A stretch of DNA of 64,000 nt from Prorocentrum cordatum (GCA_963575745.1 CAUYUJ010015262.1:77021-141020), one strand, 5' to 3'; positions 9,897 through 20,350 are shown, counted from the stretch's first letter. Numbers and translations: made by a program. The notes: a model not told the origin generated them from the sequence alone.

Positions 9897-10494
9897 TATA
9901 TATATATATAAAAATATAAAAAAAAGGTTTTTGCTTTTTCTGCTTTTCTTTGTCCTTCTTTCTGTGCTCTATATGATGTTCTCGAGATCCGTTGATTAGA
10001 AGATATGGTCAGATTTATCTGATGAGATATTTATGACGAGTCGTAAATTCAAGATTCATAATGAGATTTTTATTCAGTTTTCCATAGCAATAAAGGTATT
10101 TTACAGCTCTCTAAAAGTACATGCAATCGTGAGCTGTTTTTCTTTTATCCAGAGAATGAGGTTTAGCGAAGATAATTTAAGCAGCAACGAAGTTTTATAT
10201 TTTATTTTCAGAAGGTTATGGCGAGGCATGATGTTTGGAACGTTTTCAATCATTTTCTAATTGTTTCAGTATATTCTTGTATTTTTGATTGTTGTTTGAC
10301 GTTCTTCTTCACGGGTGCGGACTGCGAAATTCACGCGCCCGCATGTATTTTATGCAAATCGAGGAAGCTTTAGGAGGTCCCGGCGGTTCCAAGATTAATG
10401 GTTTCTTGCAAGGTATTGTTGCGAAAAAGCACGTGGGCGGGATCGGCGGTTCAGTGTCATTTTGGCAGGCGTTGTCGGTTTTCGTAAGTTAATT
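9656..10494. other. AT-rich stretch without a recognisable gene
   Basis: This is clearly AT-richer than its neighbours and contains a long T tract and TA repeat at 9839-9920. Small open frames (for example 10033-10260) show no motif. It may be intergenic or decayed repeat sequence. Confidence 0.5.
9839..9920. repeat. T55 tract followed by (TA)n
   Basis: Fifty-five consecutive T bases (9839-9893) are followed by about 17 bases of TA repeat and an A/T-rich tail. It could be the A tail of a reverse-oriented retroinsert or simple-repeat expansion; no element body was recognised beside it. Confidence 0.9.
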
Positions 10495-10585
10495 TGAGTT
10501 GCAGAAGAGGTACACACTTGATCGATCTAGAATCTCAAGAACCAAGATGCCCGAATTCTGTCTCAGTAGAGCTAGGTTTTCGCCG
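10495..10585 (+). repeat. Isolated fragment of the 18.8-kb satellite unit
   Basis: GAGTTGCAGA, then a TCTAGAATCTCAAG-like stretch, AGATGCCCGAATTC and AGAGCTAGGTT resemble forward units at 18806-19210 (TGCAGATGAGC, TCTCAAGCATCTAGATGCC, AGAGCTAGGTTCG). It lies just upstream of copy D, so the satellite family is dispersed. Confidence 0.5.
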
Positions 10586-10642
10586 TGTCCTCGCCCGCAG
10601 TGAATGAGATCGAATGCTCGCCCGCTCGCCTCGCCCGCTCGC

Positions 10643-10663
10643 CCGTAGCCATTTTGGTCCAAG
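10643..10663 (+). other. Relict dinoflagellate spliced leader (two mismatches)
   Basis: CCGTAGCCATTTTGG followed by TCCAAG matches the canonical DinoSL except that its CT is TC near the 3' end (2 of 21 positions). DinoSL is added to dinoflagellate nuclear mRNAs by trans-splicing and is not expected in genomic DNA next to a gene unless a processed mRNA was copied back. The site lies 112 bases upstream of the ORF1 start of copy D, the expected position for the 5' end of its mRNA. Confidence 0.8.
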
Positions 10664-10774
10664 CTGAAACTACCAAACCGAATTGCTCACTGGTGCAGTC
10701 TATCTCCGCCTGTCGCCGGGGCGGTCTACCACCGCAGTTTTTTTATTCTCGCCGACTTATTTCCGCAGTCAGCC

Positions 10775-11605
10775 ATGTCTGGAAGTTCTTCCAGTGGGGT
10801 GCAGAAGCCTGCGTTCGACAAGGGCAAAGGCGACCTTATGCGAGCGCTTCGCGAACGGCAGGCCGCCGTCAGAGCCGCTCTCAGTCCTGAAAGCAGAGCG
10901 CCTACAGAGGCGGCGACTCAGATGGACGAATCTGGCAGCGGCTGTTTCGTTGGTCAGTTCCAGCCCGCTCCTGCTTTTCTAGGTTGGGAAAGCGGAGCAG
11001 GGGGCGCAGAGCCGAGCTTCGCTTCTGGGACCGGCCTTCGGGTGGCAGTCCCAGTGCATGCGAAGGCCCCGCGGGTGGCGCGCATGCGGCGTCGAAGGCC
11101 GGCCCTCGGGGTGGCAGTCTTGGTGGTGCACCTGGGGCCGGCCGGGTGGGGGTTTTGCCCCCCCGGGTGCGGGTGTGGGTTTCGTCCCCCCGCCTGCGCC
11201 TGCGCTTCCAGTCATGCCGGAGGTTCGCCAGGAGAGAAGGCAATCTACGGCGTGCTCCGTGTCATGAATCAGCAGATGACCACTTCTGTACAGGCATTGC
11301 ACGCGCAGATCTCTGCCGAGACCAAGCTGTCGATCTCAGAGGCAGTCGACCCCCTTCGGGGCGAAATGGCTGAGCTTCGTGGTCGCATGGCATCTCTTGA
11401 AGTTTCTGCGGGGGGCGGCTCTGGCAAGCGCTAGCTTACTTTACTCAATGCTTTGGACATTTCCAACCGCCAGGTCTCGTTCATCGGCTTCGATTGGGAG
11501 ATTCCACAGAACCGGAAGGATTCTATTGAGAGGTTCGCCGCGTCGTTGGCCTTCTGGGAATGTTGGTCATTTTTTCACAGGCCCGAACGCGAACCAGAAG
11601 GTTGC

Positions 11606-11703
<98 letters not shown>

Positions 11704-12013
11704 CTCTATCTCTCTCCTTTTTTTTCCCCCTCCGAGTTCCCTACCTCGCACGATGCTTCGATCTTCCTGAACGCTGCGGAGGGCCAGCGCTTCATTTTCG
11801 CGGGGATAACCATCTCGATCAAGCCGGCGAAGTCGAAAGTAAATCTCGCCAGAGATTGGGCCCTCCGTAAGGCCGCAGAGCTCGCAGGCGCATTCCGGGA
11901 AGGACGCGAAGATCGAGTGGCAGGAGATGTCCGTCACGGTCGACGGTGTCGTGGTGTTTGAGCAGGGAGCTGGCGACCTGGAGGGTGTTTTTAAGGGTGA
12001 TTTCTCCGCCTGA
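10775..12013 (+). pseudogene. LINE ORF1 (RNA-binding protein) of copy D, interrupted
   Basis: It starts with ATG at 10775 (MSGSSSSGVQKPAFDKGKGD). The first frame runs to 11434. Near its end, ETKLSISEAVDPLRGEMAEL followed by RGRMASLEV looks like a short coiled coil, common in LINE ORF1 proteins. The next part is in other frames: DISNRQVSFIGFDWEIPQNR near 11455, then GPNANQKVAS. A pyrimidine insert at about 11609-11730 follows. After it come SHDASIFLNAAEGQRFIFAG and SKVNLARDWALRKAAEL, then in another frame IEWQEMSVTVDGVVVFEQGA to a TGA at 12011-12013. The middle resembles an RRM-like ORF1 domain (from memory). The chain of frames and the match to copy B support the call. Confidence 0.65.
11609..11703. 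repeat. 95-T homopolymer inside ORF1 of copy D
   Basis: Ninety-five uninterrupted T bases are followed by CTCTATCTCTCTCC, a T8 run and CCCCCTC up to about 11730. The flanks encode adjacent pieces of the same ORF1 domain, so the pyrimidine block interrupts it. No second element body is attached. Confidence 0.9.
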
Positions 12014-12350
12014 ACCCTTAGGGGGTCGGGGGGTCTGCTTCACCCAGTGCTTTTGATTTACTGGCACTGCGCGCGCCCACGGCCAAGCCGTTTGTGAGCG
12101 GACCCTGGGTTTTGAAACGGCGGTTACGTCGTCGAGGACCTCGTTCGTGCGAGAGTTTCTTGCGTAGAGCGCGGCTGCGCCCTTTTTCTCTTCTTCTGCC
12201 TCCCTGCCTCCTGCTCCTGCTCACTCTTTGTTTCCCCCCTTCAGTCCGAGGCAATCGCGTTTGGATGAATTTTTTATTGGTACTTAGAGCCATTATTTTT
12301 CGCCTCAAGACGAGGAGCTGCGTGAATCCAGTTCCGTATCGTCTTTCGAT

Positions 12351-12990
12351 TTGTGTCACCTCACCATTTGTCATGTGAACATTCAAGGTTATATATCTTC
12401 GGCAGCAGAGCTAGAAGCATGTATTTCCTTATTTCCCTCTCCTCCCTCGTTCGTCTTCCTCAACGAAACATGGCTTAATCAGGCAGATTTGAGTCCGCAT
12501 CTAACTGGATACACTTTGATTGCAAGACGTGACAGGAACGGATTTCGAGGCGGTATAGTTGTTTTTGCGCTTTTTCTCAGTGTCTTCATTCTCTTGTCTC
12601 GCCCTGAAGTCCACAGATGCAGAGAGAGTGTGGATCGCAGTGCATGCTGATTTAGGCCTTTTGTTATTCTGCTGTTGGTACCGGCCCCCTCGGTGCGGAG
12701 AGGTTCGCTCGATTGAGTCTTTTGCTGAAGAATGGCATTCTTTGCAGGTTTCTCACGTGAACACAGTCATAGTTGGTGATTTAAACGTGCATCACAAAGA
12801 ACGGCTTCGTCATTCCCATTCTGTGACACCCGAAGGACGAGCCATGAAAAAATGGTGCGAAGACCATGGATTCCAGCTGATTGTTCGGTCGCCAACGTGG
12901 TTGGCTAATTTACTTGATCTTGTGATCACAGATTTGACGTAGCAGTTGAAGTTTTAAGTGAGATCGCTGATCATCGCCCGCTTCTGTTGT
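12351..12990 (+). pseudogene. APE-type endonuclease of copy D, motifs intact, frameshifted
   Basis: All signature motifs of the family can be read across three frames. FLNETWLNQADLSPHLTGYT near 12455-12515 holds the catalytic Glu. CCWYRPPRCGEVRS near 12670-12710 holds the Tyr. VIVGDLNVHHKERLRHSHSV near 12770-12830 holds the GDxN motif. ANLLDLVITDL lies near 12904-12936. After a frameshift, DVAVEVLSEIADHRPLLLS at about 12936-12990 has the terminal Asp-His pair. Two frameshifts, near 12560-12620 and 12936, disable it. The preceding spacer 12014-12350 holds no open gene. Confidence 0.8.
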
Positions 12991-15196
12991 CGCTCCCTCT
13001 CCCTCCTCTCTCGTTTGCCTTCTCATCCCGACGTTTGTGGCATTGCGACAGAGCGAATTGGCATGGCTTCCGGAACCAGCTGGCATCATGTAGTTGGCAG
13101 CGCTTGTCTTCGCTCCGTGCCGATAGTGGGGTCGAATTTTTAAGCAGCTTATTATTGAATTTAATGTCTCGTTTCATTCCTTATACGGACTCGCATGTTT
13201 CCTGTAGCTCGCATCCTTGGCTTGAGTCGCAGTGCGTCCGTTTAGTTGAAGAAAAAAGCAAGGCAGCAGGTAGCGACGCTTTTCCTTTCGCTATGCGTCG
13301 TTGTAGTGACGGCCTAATTGATGCCTTTAACCGATATGCAGTTCGGACTCGTGCGCGCCTGCGGTCCTTGACGCGAGGATCAATATTGTGGTGGCGTTTG
13401 TCGCAATCCTTGTTGGGAAAGGCGTCCCAGAGTCCGCGCCCATCTTTGAGACGTTCTGATGGATCTTGGGCTTTGGAGCCTAAGAGTAAAGCAAATTTAT
13501 TTGCAGCTACTTTCTCTAGCAAGTGGTCAGTGCCAGCTCTTGTGCAACATCGGTTTTCCCAGAGCTACCTCCGGCATCTGGTTTGGAAGATGTTGTTTTT
13601 TTTGCCTGTGCGCACGCGTCTGGTGAAAAAGGACTTGTGCAGGCTAGATCCTGAGAGCTCTTCCGGGCCGGATCTTGTTCCAGCGTGTGTTTTAAAGTAG
13701 TGTGCTTGCGAGCTTGCACTCCCTGTGGCCATCGTTTGCCGGGTAATTTTATCAGAGGGCCGATGGCCGGAGTCGTGGTGCATGCGCTGGATTCATCCTC
13801 TATTCAAGCGCCGCAGTGTGAGCGATCCTGAAAACTATAGCGGATTGCAGCTCGCATCTCAAATATCTAGAGTTGTAGAACGTGTTTAAAGTGTTTTCTT
13901 CGTGCCACGGCTGCTCGAGTTAGATGTCTTTGGGCCGAATCAATTTGCTTATTCGGCTGGTCGCGGGGCACGTGACGCTGTTTTATTCTTTGTGTCATCG
14001 TGGTTGCTTGGCATGAGCCGAGGCCGCTAGATGGCATTGTATAGTTTAGATGTGTCGGGTGCCTTCGACAAAGTATCCGCGGAGCGTCTTCTGTTTAAGC
14101 TGCAGGCGGCCAGGGTGCACCCGAGCATGCGCAATGTTTTGAAAAGCTGGCTCAGGGAACGCACGGGTGCTGTCGTAGTGCAGGGCGAGCTTTCGGATCC
14201 GGTGGTGATGAAAGACATGGCTTACCAGGGCGCTGTCTTTGGGTCTCCTCCTTGGAATCTGCGCTTTGGCGATTCGCACCGGGCCATTGTTGAGCACGAT
14301 TTTATTGATATTGTTTTCGCAGACGGTTTTTGCACGCTTTTAAAGAATTTGAGCCCTCTGCCACGATGGGCGAGATCCTGCGCGCCTTAAGGCTGTGCCG
14401 AGATAGCTTGCACTCATGGGGTCATGCGAATGGCGTGTCTTTGGATGCGTCCAAAGAGAGTTTGCACGTCTTGTCAAAGACCAGACCCTATGGAGAGTCG
14501 TTTAAAAGCCTAGGGATTTTGTTTGACACGAAGCTGCTCATGAGAGATGCGGTGCGCGAGTGCGCGTGCGAATGTGGATGGAAAGTTCTGACTCTTCTTC
14601 GCGCCCGGCGGTTTCATACAGACAGTGAACTCATGCACCTTTTCAAGAGTCATATTTTGAGCTACATCGAATATCGCACAGCAGGCTTAGCTCATGCAGC
14701 AGATTCTGTCCTTGCCCCTCTTGATGCCGTTTTGTCTGGCTTCCTTGCCATCCTCTCTTTGTCTAGTCTTGATGCCTTATTGTATTTTTCGATAGCCCCT
14801 TTACAGGTGCGACGTGAAATTGCGATGTTGGGGGTGATTCACCGGGCTGCTCTTAGACAAGGGCCACGGCAATTTGAACAGCGTTTCCGGGTCGGCCTCT
14901 CCGGGCCTCGCCCCAGGGCTCCCAGACGGCACGCGCGGCACTTGATCGATATATGTCCGTTGAGAGTTTCTGACTTCTTAGTGCGTTCTTGCATTGGCGG
15001 TATGAAAGTGTACAATATACTGCCTGACTCTGTGATTGCCGCCACTAGTGTGAAGCGGTTCCAGGGGTTGTTGTCTGTCATGGTGAAAGACAGGGCTGCC
15101 GGAGGCTGTGTGGACTGGACGTCCGCGCTGTCGTGGAGAATCCTTTTGGCCTCTCATCCTCTCAGAGGATGCAGGGACTGGCGCCCGCCGCGTTAA
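12990..15196 (+). pseudogene. Reverse transcriptase of copy D, stops and frameshift at the active site
   Basis: The frame is continuous to a TAG at 13698-13700 after SGPDLVPACVLK. A second stop lies near 13887 in the region matching YRGIQLTAQLSKVLER, and a third (TAG) is near 14028 before ALYSLDVSGAFDKV, the first catalytic block. VVMKDMAYQGAVFGSPPWN follows. At 14305-14330 the catalytic FADD reads FADG and a frameshift follows. From 14330 a 288-codon frame, HAFKEFEPSATMGEILRALR to DWRPPR, is open to the stop at 15194-15196. The C-terminal motif YNILPDSVIAATSVKRFQ matches B. Enzyme activity is excluded. Confidence 0.85.
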
Positions 15197-15766
15197 GTCG
15201 CATTCGTTGCGTAGTTTCCTATGCTTTTTCAAAGCCAGCCGACGCTCGGAGCCCAGCCGTGCTCTGCGTGACAAAACGGAACTTTGCATCTATAAGATTT
15301 GGCCGTATATTTCTCTTCTGCCCTCCTCGTTCCCCTCCTCTTTCCCTCTCCCCCCCTCTCCCCTCCCTCCCTCCCTCCTTCCTCCCTCTCTTCCTGCGTG
15401 CTGCTGTCGTTGCTGTCGTTCGCCGCCTCCCTCCTCTCTTTGTCTCCTCCCCCTTGTGCGGCTCCTGAGCGGTGCTCGGTCCGTTGGCGTTATGTTCTCG
15501 CCTGGCGCGTCCGGCGCTTTCCCGCTCCTTCTCCTCCTCGCTCCTCCCTCTCTGCGTGCCTGCTCTGCTTCTTCCTTCCCCTCCCGCTCCCCCCCCCCCT
15601 CCCTCCCTCCCTCCCTCTTTCTTTCTCTCTTCCCCCCCCGGGCTCCCTCTTGAGCGCATCGGAGCTCGATCGCTTTTTCTTTTTATCCGGTCCCCGTTCT
15701 CTCGTTGTTTCACTTGTGGTGAGAGGTGATGCTGCGCCGAGGCGCGTTAAAAAATTTCGAAAAAAG
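15197..15766 (+). other. 3'UTR of LINE copy D with conserved hairpin
   Basis: CT-rich tracts flank CTGAGC-GGT-GCTCGG at 15465-15479 and GCGCGTCCGGCGC near 15507-15519. The end, GTTTCACTTGTGGTGAGAGG...GCGCGTTAAAAAATTTCG, resembles copy B. Long serine- and proline-rich frames here are translations of the CT repeat. Confidence 0.7.
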
Positions 15767-15931
15767 ACCACGGAATACTAGGGATCTAACACATGATTGA
15801 ATTTGGAGAACATATTTTTCAACCGAGCAAATGTCATCAAAAGGTTCGTCGAGATTTTCCTTGCCATTTAGCTTTCCAGCGCCCCGGAATTGCCGAGTGT
15901 TGCTGGTTTGTTTTTCATTTCTGTTTTGTTT

Positions 15932-16578
15932 TGCCAATGGCGCGTGGGTCGGCAGAGTTGACGAGAAGGCGGTCTTTTTCGCGAATTCGTTTTCTCATCG
16001 CTGGACCATTCCAGTTGTGGAGAGGAGTTGTTTCTTTGACAGTCTCCGGCGCCTTCCAGTGGAGCAGACTAATCTTTTCCCCGTCGGTGAGACAAGTCTT
16101 CAACGTGCTCGCGCAGCTCAAGCGCGACTCCGCTACAGGGCCTGACGAGATTCCTGTTCGCATTTTTGTCGCTTGTCGCGTGTTCTGCTTCTCTCGCTTT
16201 GCCGCTAGTTATTTTGATTAGGTCTATCATTCGCGCGGGCAGATGGAAGAGCCTTGGCGTTTGCACCATATCTGTCCCCTCCACAAGAGGAGTTTTTTGC
16301 GCGATCCTGTAAACTATCGTGGAATTCATGTTACTTTTCAGCTGTCCAAGTGTGCCGAACGTATTCTTCTTTTTTTCGTGTCTCCTCGTGTGGGCGCGGC
16401 GCCAGACGTGCGATATCATATTTCTTGCTTACTTGGCTCGGCTTTTTCGCTGAGGGTGCGCGGATCGGTTTGTTCTGTTCCGACGTGTCCGGCGCCCTTG
16501 ACCGTGTGAATTCGGACCGCCTGCTCGCGAAGCTACGCGCTCGGCCCCCCCGGCTCTGCGCGCAGTCTTTTCTAGCTG
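15932..16578 (+). pseudogene. RT of copy E, part before the insert
   Basis: This matches copy A from NGAWVVRADEKADFFANSF through ATGPDEIPVRI, DPVNYRGIH, QLSKCAERIL and CSDVSGAIDRVNSDRLLAK, with changes such as NGAWVGRVDEKAVFFANSF and CSDVSGALDRV. Frameshifts occur near 16095 and 16190. A deletion near 16383-16400 removes sequence equivalent to copy A 1540-1590. It ends at TTTTCTAGCTG, where A continues with GCTGGAGGCC. Confidence 0.75.
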
Positions 16579-17417
16579 TCGGGTCCCTCCCCCACCAGGA
16601 AAGAAAGCCAGGGCCTCGACAAATTTGTTGTGCATTATTTTGAATTATTCACTGGTGGAGACAAACGCGGTCGTCGCCGCGCCATTGCCCTGATTTAGCA
16701 ATTTCGGTCGACCGACGCACGCGAAGCGCGCGAGTTTCTTTCTCATAATTATTTCTGCCGCGTGCCGCGTTTTCATGACGCGTGCCGCGCCTTGCCCTTT
16801 CAGACTCAATCGCTCGTATTAGTGCGCGGACCGCATGCAGGCCGCAGTCCACGCGCCTCAGGGCCCCTCTTAGGGCTCTCTTAGGGTTATCTTGGGGCCA
16901 TTTCGGTGCCTGAGGCTCGTAGAGAGCCCCAGGGCGGCTCCGGCTGTAGGTTGTAGGTTAGCGCGCGCCGGCACGCACATCGCGTTTGCTTGTCTACTTC
17001 TCCGCTCATCATGCTGTTGCGCGCTGTAGTGTCGCATGGGGCTCGCGCGTGGTTGCGCGACCTTCAATGTGTTATTGAACGCAAGGGCGCCCTTGATGTC
17101 GCTGTGGCAGTGCCACTTGCTCCGAGGTGTTTATTCGATTATCACCGCTGCCGCTGTCATTGGCGCGGCGGTTCCTGATCGCAACGTCGCGATTGGTAGG
17201 CAATTCGGTCCGCGCCCTTTCGCGCCAAACGCTGTTATCGTGGTCCTAATCGGGGCATCAGTTTGCAGCAAGGAGCATTGCGCGGGCGCTCGCGTTCTCG
17301 CGTTCGGTCAGCCGCGTTTCGTCCAGCGCTGTGCCGATCATATGGCGTTTAGACGTTTATTTTTTTGAATTTCGTTTTGCCGTCAAAAGCTTCGCCAGTA
17401 TACTGACATTGCTGATG
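16579..17417. mobile_element. 839-bp insert of unknown type inside copy E
   Basis: Comparison with copy A places the junctions precisely: TCTAGCTG before the insert and GCTGGCTGGAGG after it. The 4-bp GCTG is therefore present on both sides, although the local GCTGGCTGG repeat makes this ambiguous. The insert begins TCGGGTCCCTCCCCC and ends GACATTGCTGATG. I see no terminal inverted repeats, A tail or coding motif. It contains a short CTTAGGG/CTTGGGG-rich piece near 16863-16902 like the G-rich arrays elsewhere. It may be a non-autonomous element or filler DNA. Confidence 0.6.
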
Positions 17418-18430
17418 GCTGGCTGGAGGCCCGGAAGGCCCGCATTACAGTTGGCGGAGCTTTCTCGCGTCTCATTAGCATGGCCAACATGGCGTTTCAA
17501 GGGGCCGTTTTGGGCCCGCCTTTCTGGAACATCTTTTTCGGCGATGCCAGCGAAGCAATTGCCAGATTGCATTTTGAAGAAGTAGTATTTGCCGACGATC
17601 TCAACGCCTTCCGTCCTTTCGCCATTATTGGGCAGTGCCAGTCGTGTCTGCACGAATAGGGCCGTGCCCGCGCTGTTTTGTTTGAAGCTTCGAAGGAGAG
17701 CCGGCGCATTATTTCACGTGCCCGCCCTTCTGGTGGCAATTTTTAAATTCTCGGTGTAATTTTTGATTAAGCTTGTCATGTCAGATGCGGTGTCTGAGTG
17801 TGTGCACGAATGTGGTTGGCGACTTCAGGCCGTGCCTCGCTCGCGGCGCTGCCGCGCTGTCGCCGAGCTTGTTGTCTTATATAAAGCGCACTCTTTCATT
17901 CGTAGAATGCCGTGCGCCAGTTTTCTCACGCGCTTCGAATTCTGTATTGTTGCCGCTTGACCGTGTCCAGACGGGTTTTTTTACGAGCCCTGGGCATAAC
18001 TGAGTACGAGGCTTTCCGCAGCTTTAATCTTGCCCCCCTTTCTGCCCGCAGAGATATAGCCAACTTGGGCCTTATTCGCCGCAATGTACTCGGTTTCAGC
18101 CCTCCGTGCTTCGGAGCTTTTTTCTCCGTTGACTCCTCCCCTTCTCCTCCCCGCTCCCCTCGTCGCCACTTCCGTCACTTGCGTGGCCCGTGTCCTCTCC
18201 GTGCCCCGGACTACCTTGTGCGTTCCGCATTGGGTGGCGCGAGAGTGTACAACTTTCTTCCTGACTCAATCATCTCCGCTGACAATGTCAAATTGTTTCA
18301 ACGCCTTCTCTCCGATTTGCTTCGTGTCGATCCTGCCGTAAGGTCGTCTTGGCCACAGCTTTTCAGTTGGCGTGTGCCGATGGCTTCGCACAGCCTTCGT
18401 AGTTATTTTTCTTGGCAGCCCGATGAATGA
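17418..18430 (+). pseudogene. RT of copy E, part after the insert
   Basis: It resumes with GWRPGRPALQLAEL in one frame, equal to WLEARKARITVGGAFSRLI of copy A in another. VVFADDLNAFRPF (near 17586-17620) keeps the catalytic DD in a frame that meets a TAG near 17658. After several frame changes, a 172-codon frame from 17912 to 18430 covers the C-terminus, ITEYEAFRSFNLAPLSARRD to SWQPDE. Activity is impossible. Confidence 0.75.
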
Positions 18431-18801
18431 GTTGATCCCTCTCCTTTCTCTTTGTTCTCGTCTTTGCCGTCGTCCGCCGTCCTCCTCCCCCCCCTGGCCC
18501 CCCCCCCGTGCGGGTTTGAGCGGTGCTCGGCCCGCGGGCGTTTTTTCTTGCCGGGCGCGTCCGGCGCGTCTCGCTCCTTCTCCCCCTCGCCCTCTCCCTG
18601 TTCCCTCCCTCCCTCGTTTGTTTCTGTCTTTGTTTCTTCTTCGTTCTCCCTGTCCCCCTCCGGTAGGGCGCCGCTTGCCGGCCTGCTGCGCTGGCTCCGG
18701 CGACCGCCGTTCCGCCATCTATCTTGTCTTGTCCCCTGAATTTTAATGTTTCATTTGCCGAATGGTGCCGTGGTGTACTGCAGAGGTCCGATAGAAAAAA
18801 A
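18431..18801 (+). other. 3'UTR of LINE copy E
   Basis: This is shorter than in copy A because CT-rich tracts are contracted. It keeps TTGAGC-GGT-GCTCGG at 18516-18530 and GCGCGTCCGGCGC near 18556. The terminal 60 bases, GAATTTTAATGTTT...GTCCGATAGAAAAAAA, are almost identical to copy A. Confidence 0.7.
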
Positions 18802-18805
18802 GAGT

Positions 18806-19214
18806 TTCTCGATGTAACTCGAGGTGGAAATGAGCTACAGAGCTGTTTGGCAAAGCAATTCGAAGACAATCGTCATACGCGCGAGTCTCAAGCATCTAGA
18901 TGCCGAACTGAGTTTCGTTACCAGAGCTAGGTTCGAACAATCTATTTCCACTCTGTTAATTTTAGAGATGATGTTGAGTTTTTTGATGTAACTCGAGCTG
19001 CAGATGAGCTACAGAGCTGTTTGGCACAGCAATCCGAAGGAAATCTTCGGACGCGCTCGTCTCCAGCATCAGACGCCCGAACTCGTTGACCATTCAGAGT
19101 GCAGGTGAACTACACAGCTATTCGGTTGAACAATCGAAATACATTCATCATACACGCCAGTCTGAAGTATCTAGATGCCCGAACTTAGTCTGCGTCGAGA
19201 GTTGGAACCAAAAA

Positions 19215-19274
<60 letters not shown>

Positions 19275-20350
19275 GTTGGTTTTAGTTTTTGTTTTTGTTT
19301 TTGTTGTTTTTTGTTTCTTTTGTTTTTCATTTCTTTGTCTTCTTCTTCTTCTCCAAATATGACGATGTTTTTCTCGATGTAGCTCGAGCTGTTGATGAGA
19401 GTAGAGTTGTTCGGCAGAAAGAAGGAGCATATGAAGAAGGACGAGAAGGAGAATAGGGAGGGGAAGGAAGAGGACGATGAGCAAGAAAACGAATAGTTTT
19501 TTGTTTAGGGATAGTTGTTGGGTTCCAACCCTGGAAGCAGACCGAGTACGGGCATCTAGATAGTTGAGACTAGCGTTTCTTGTTTTTTCCTGTCGATTGC
19601 TGTGCCGAACAGCTCTGTAGCTCATCTGCAGCTCGAGTTATCTCAAGGAACCCAGTCTTTTTAAAATTAGCAGAGTACGAATAGTTTTTCCAACCCAGCT
19701 CTAGTATTATACCGAGTCTGGGCATCTAGATACTCGAGATTAGCGTTTTTCATGATGTTCCTTTGATTCGCCAAACAGCTCTGTATATCATCTGCAACTC
19801 GAGTTGTATCAAGAACTTCATCAGTATCTTCCCCAAATCGCAGAATATACTTAGTTTTTCGGACCCAAGTTTGGCAGCAGACCGACTTCGGGCATCTAGA
19901 TACTTCAGACTAGCGCGTCTGATGATTGTTCGTCGATTTCTGTACCGAACAGCAGTGTAGCTCATTTGAAGCTCGAGTTTCATCAAGAAACTTATCATCA
20001 GGTCTTAAACATGCAGAGTACGAGTAGCTTTTCGGGCCCAGCTCTGGTAGCAGACCGAGTTCGGGCATTTAGATACTTGAGACTAGCGCGTTGGATGATT
20101 ATCTTCCGAATGCTGTGCCGAACAGCTCTGTAGTTCATCAAGAAATTCATTTCCTGCCGAATGCAGCTCGAGTTGCATGAAGAAATTCATCAACATATTC
20201 AAAAATAGTAGAGTACGAACAGTTTTTCGGACCCAGCTCTGGTAGCATACCGAGTTCGGACATCTAGATACTTGAGACCAACGTGCCTGATGATTCTAGA
20301 TGGATTAGATGTGCCTGCCAGCTCTGTAGCTCTCCTACAGCTCGAATTAA
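18806..20350. repeat. Satellite of ~165-195 bp units with an orientation switch
   Basis: Forward units are marked by TCGATGTAACTCGAG, GATGAGCTACAGAGCTGTTT and ATCTAGATGCCCGAAC, and start near 18806, 18978, 19091 and 19369. From about 19520 the reverse complement appears. GGACCCAGCTCTGGTAGC, ACCGAGTTCGGGCATCTAGA and AGCTCTGTAGCTCATCTGCA recur with starts near 19526, 19690, 19860, 20034 and 20228. Spacing is 164-194 bp. The array is therefore head-to-head around 19430-19520. Its AT content is higher than the flanking LINEs. No coding capacity was seen. Confidence 0.8.
19217..19273. repeat. T57 tract within the satellite array
   Basis: Fifty-seven consecutive T bases are followed by a degenerate T-rich zone (GTTTTTGTTTTTG) to about 19340. 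It interrupts the forward half of the satellite, near the orientation switch. Confidence 0.9.

Larger units (their letters stand above)
10643..15766 (+). mobile_element. Near full-length LINE-like retrotransposon, copy D, headed by a DinoSL-like sequence
   Basis: This is the most complete plus-strand copy. It has a DinoSL-like 5' end, a short leader, ORF1 (10775-12013), a spacer, endonuclease (12351-12990), RT (12990-15196), and a 3'UTR with the conserved hairpin ending in TTAAAAAATTTCGAAAAAAG. Every coding part is broken by stops or frameshifts, and a pyrimidine insert sits in ORF1. No convincing target-site duplication was seen. If the element really begins at the spliced leader, its length is about 5.1 kb. 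Confidence 0.8.
15932..18801 (+). mobile_element. LINE-like retrotransposon, copy E (5' truncated, with nested insert)
   Basis: Similarity to copy A starts at TGCCAATGGCGCGTGGG (about 15932) and continues to GATAGAAAAAAA at 18801. Over the shared parts the two copies look roughly 90% identical by eye. Relative to A it has an 839-bp insert (16579-17417), a small deletion in the region after FADDLNAF, and several stops. The stretch between copy D and copy E (15767-15931) has no gene. Confidence 0.85.

Noticed and set aside
10902-11302. Minus-strand frames of 107-113 codons opposite ORF1 of copy D
   Set aside because: Proline-rich antisense of a GC-rich coding stretch with no motif.
16863-16902. 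CTTAGGG repeats as a telomere-like sequence
   Set aside because: Only a few irregular units occur; they fit the dispersed G-rich minisatellite better.
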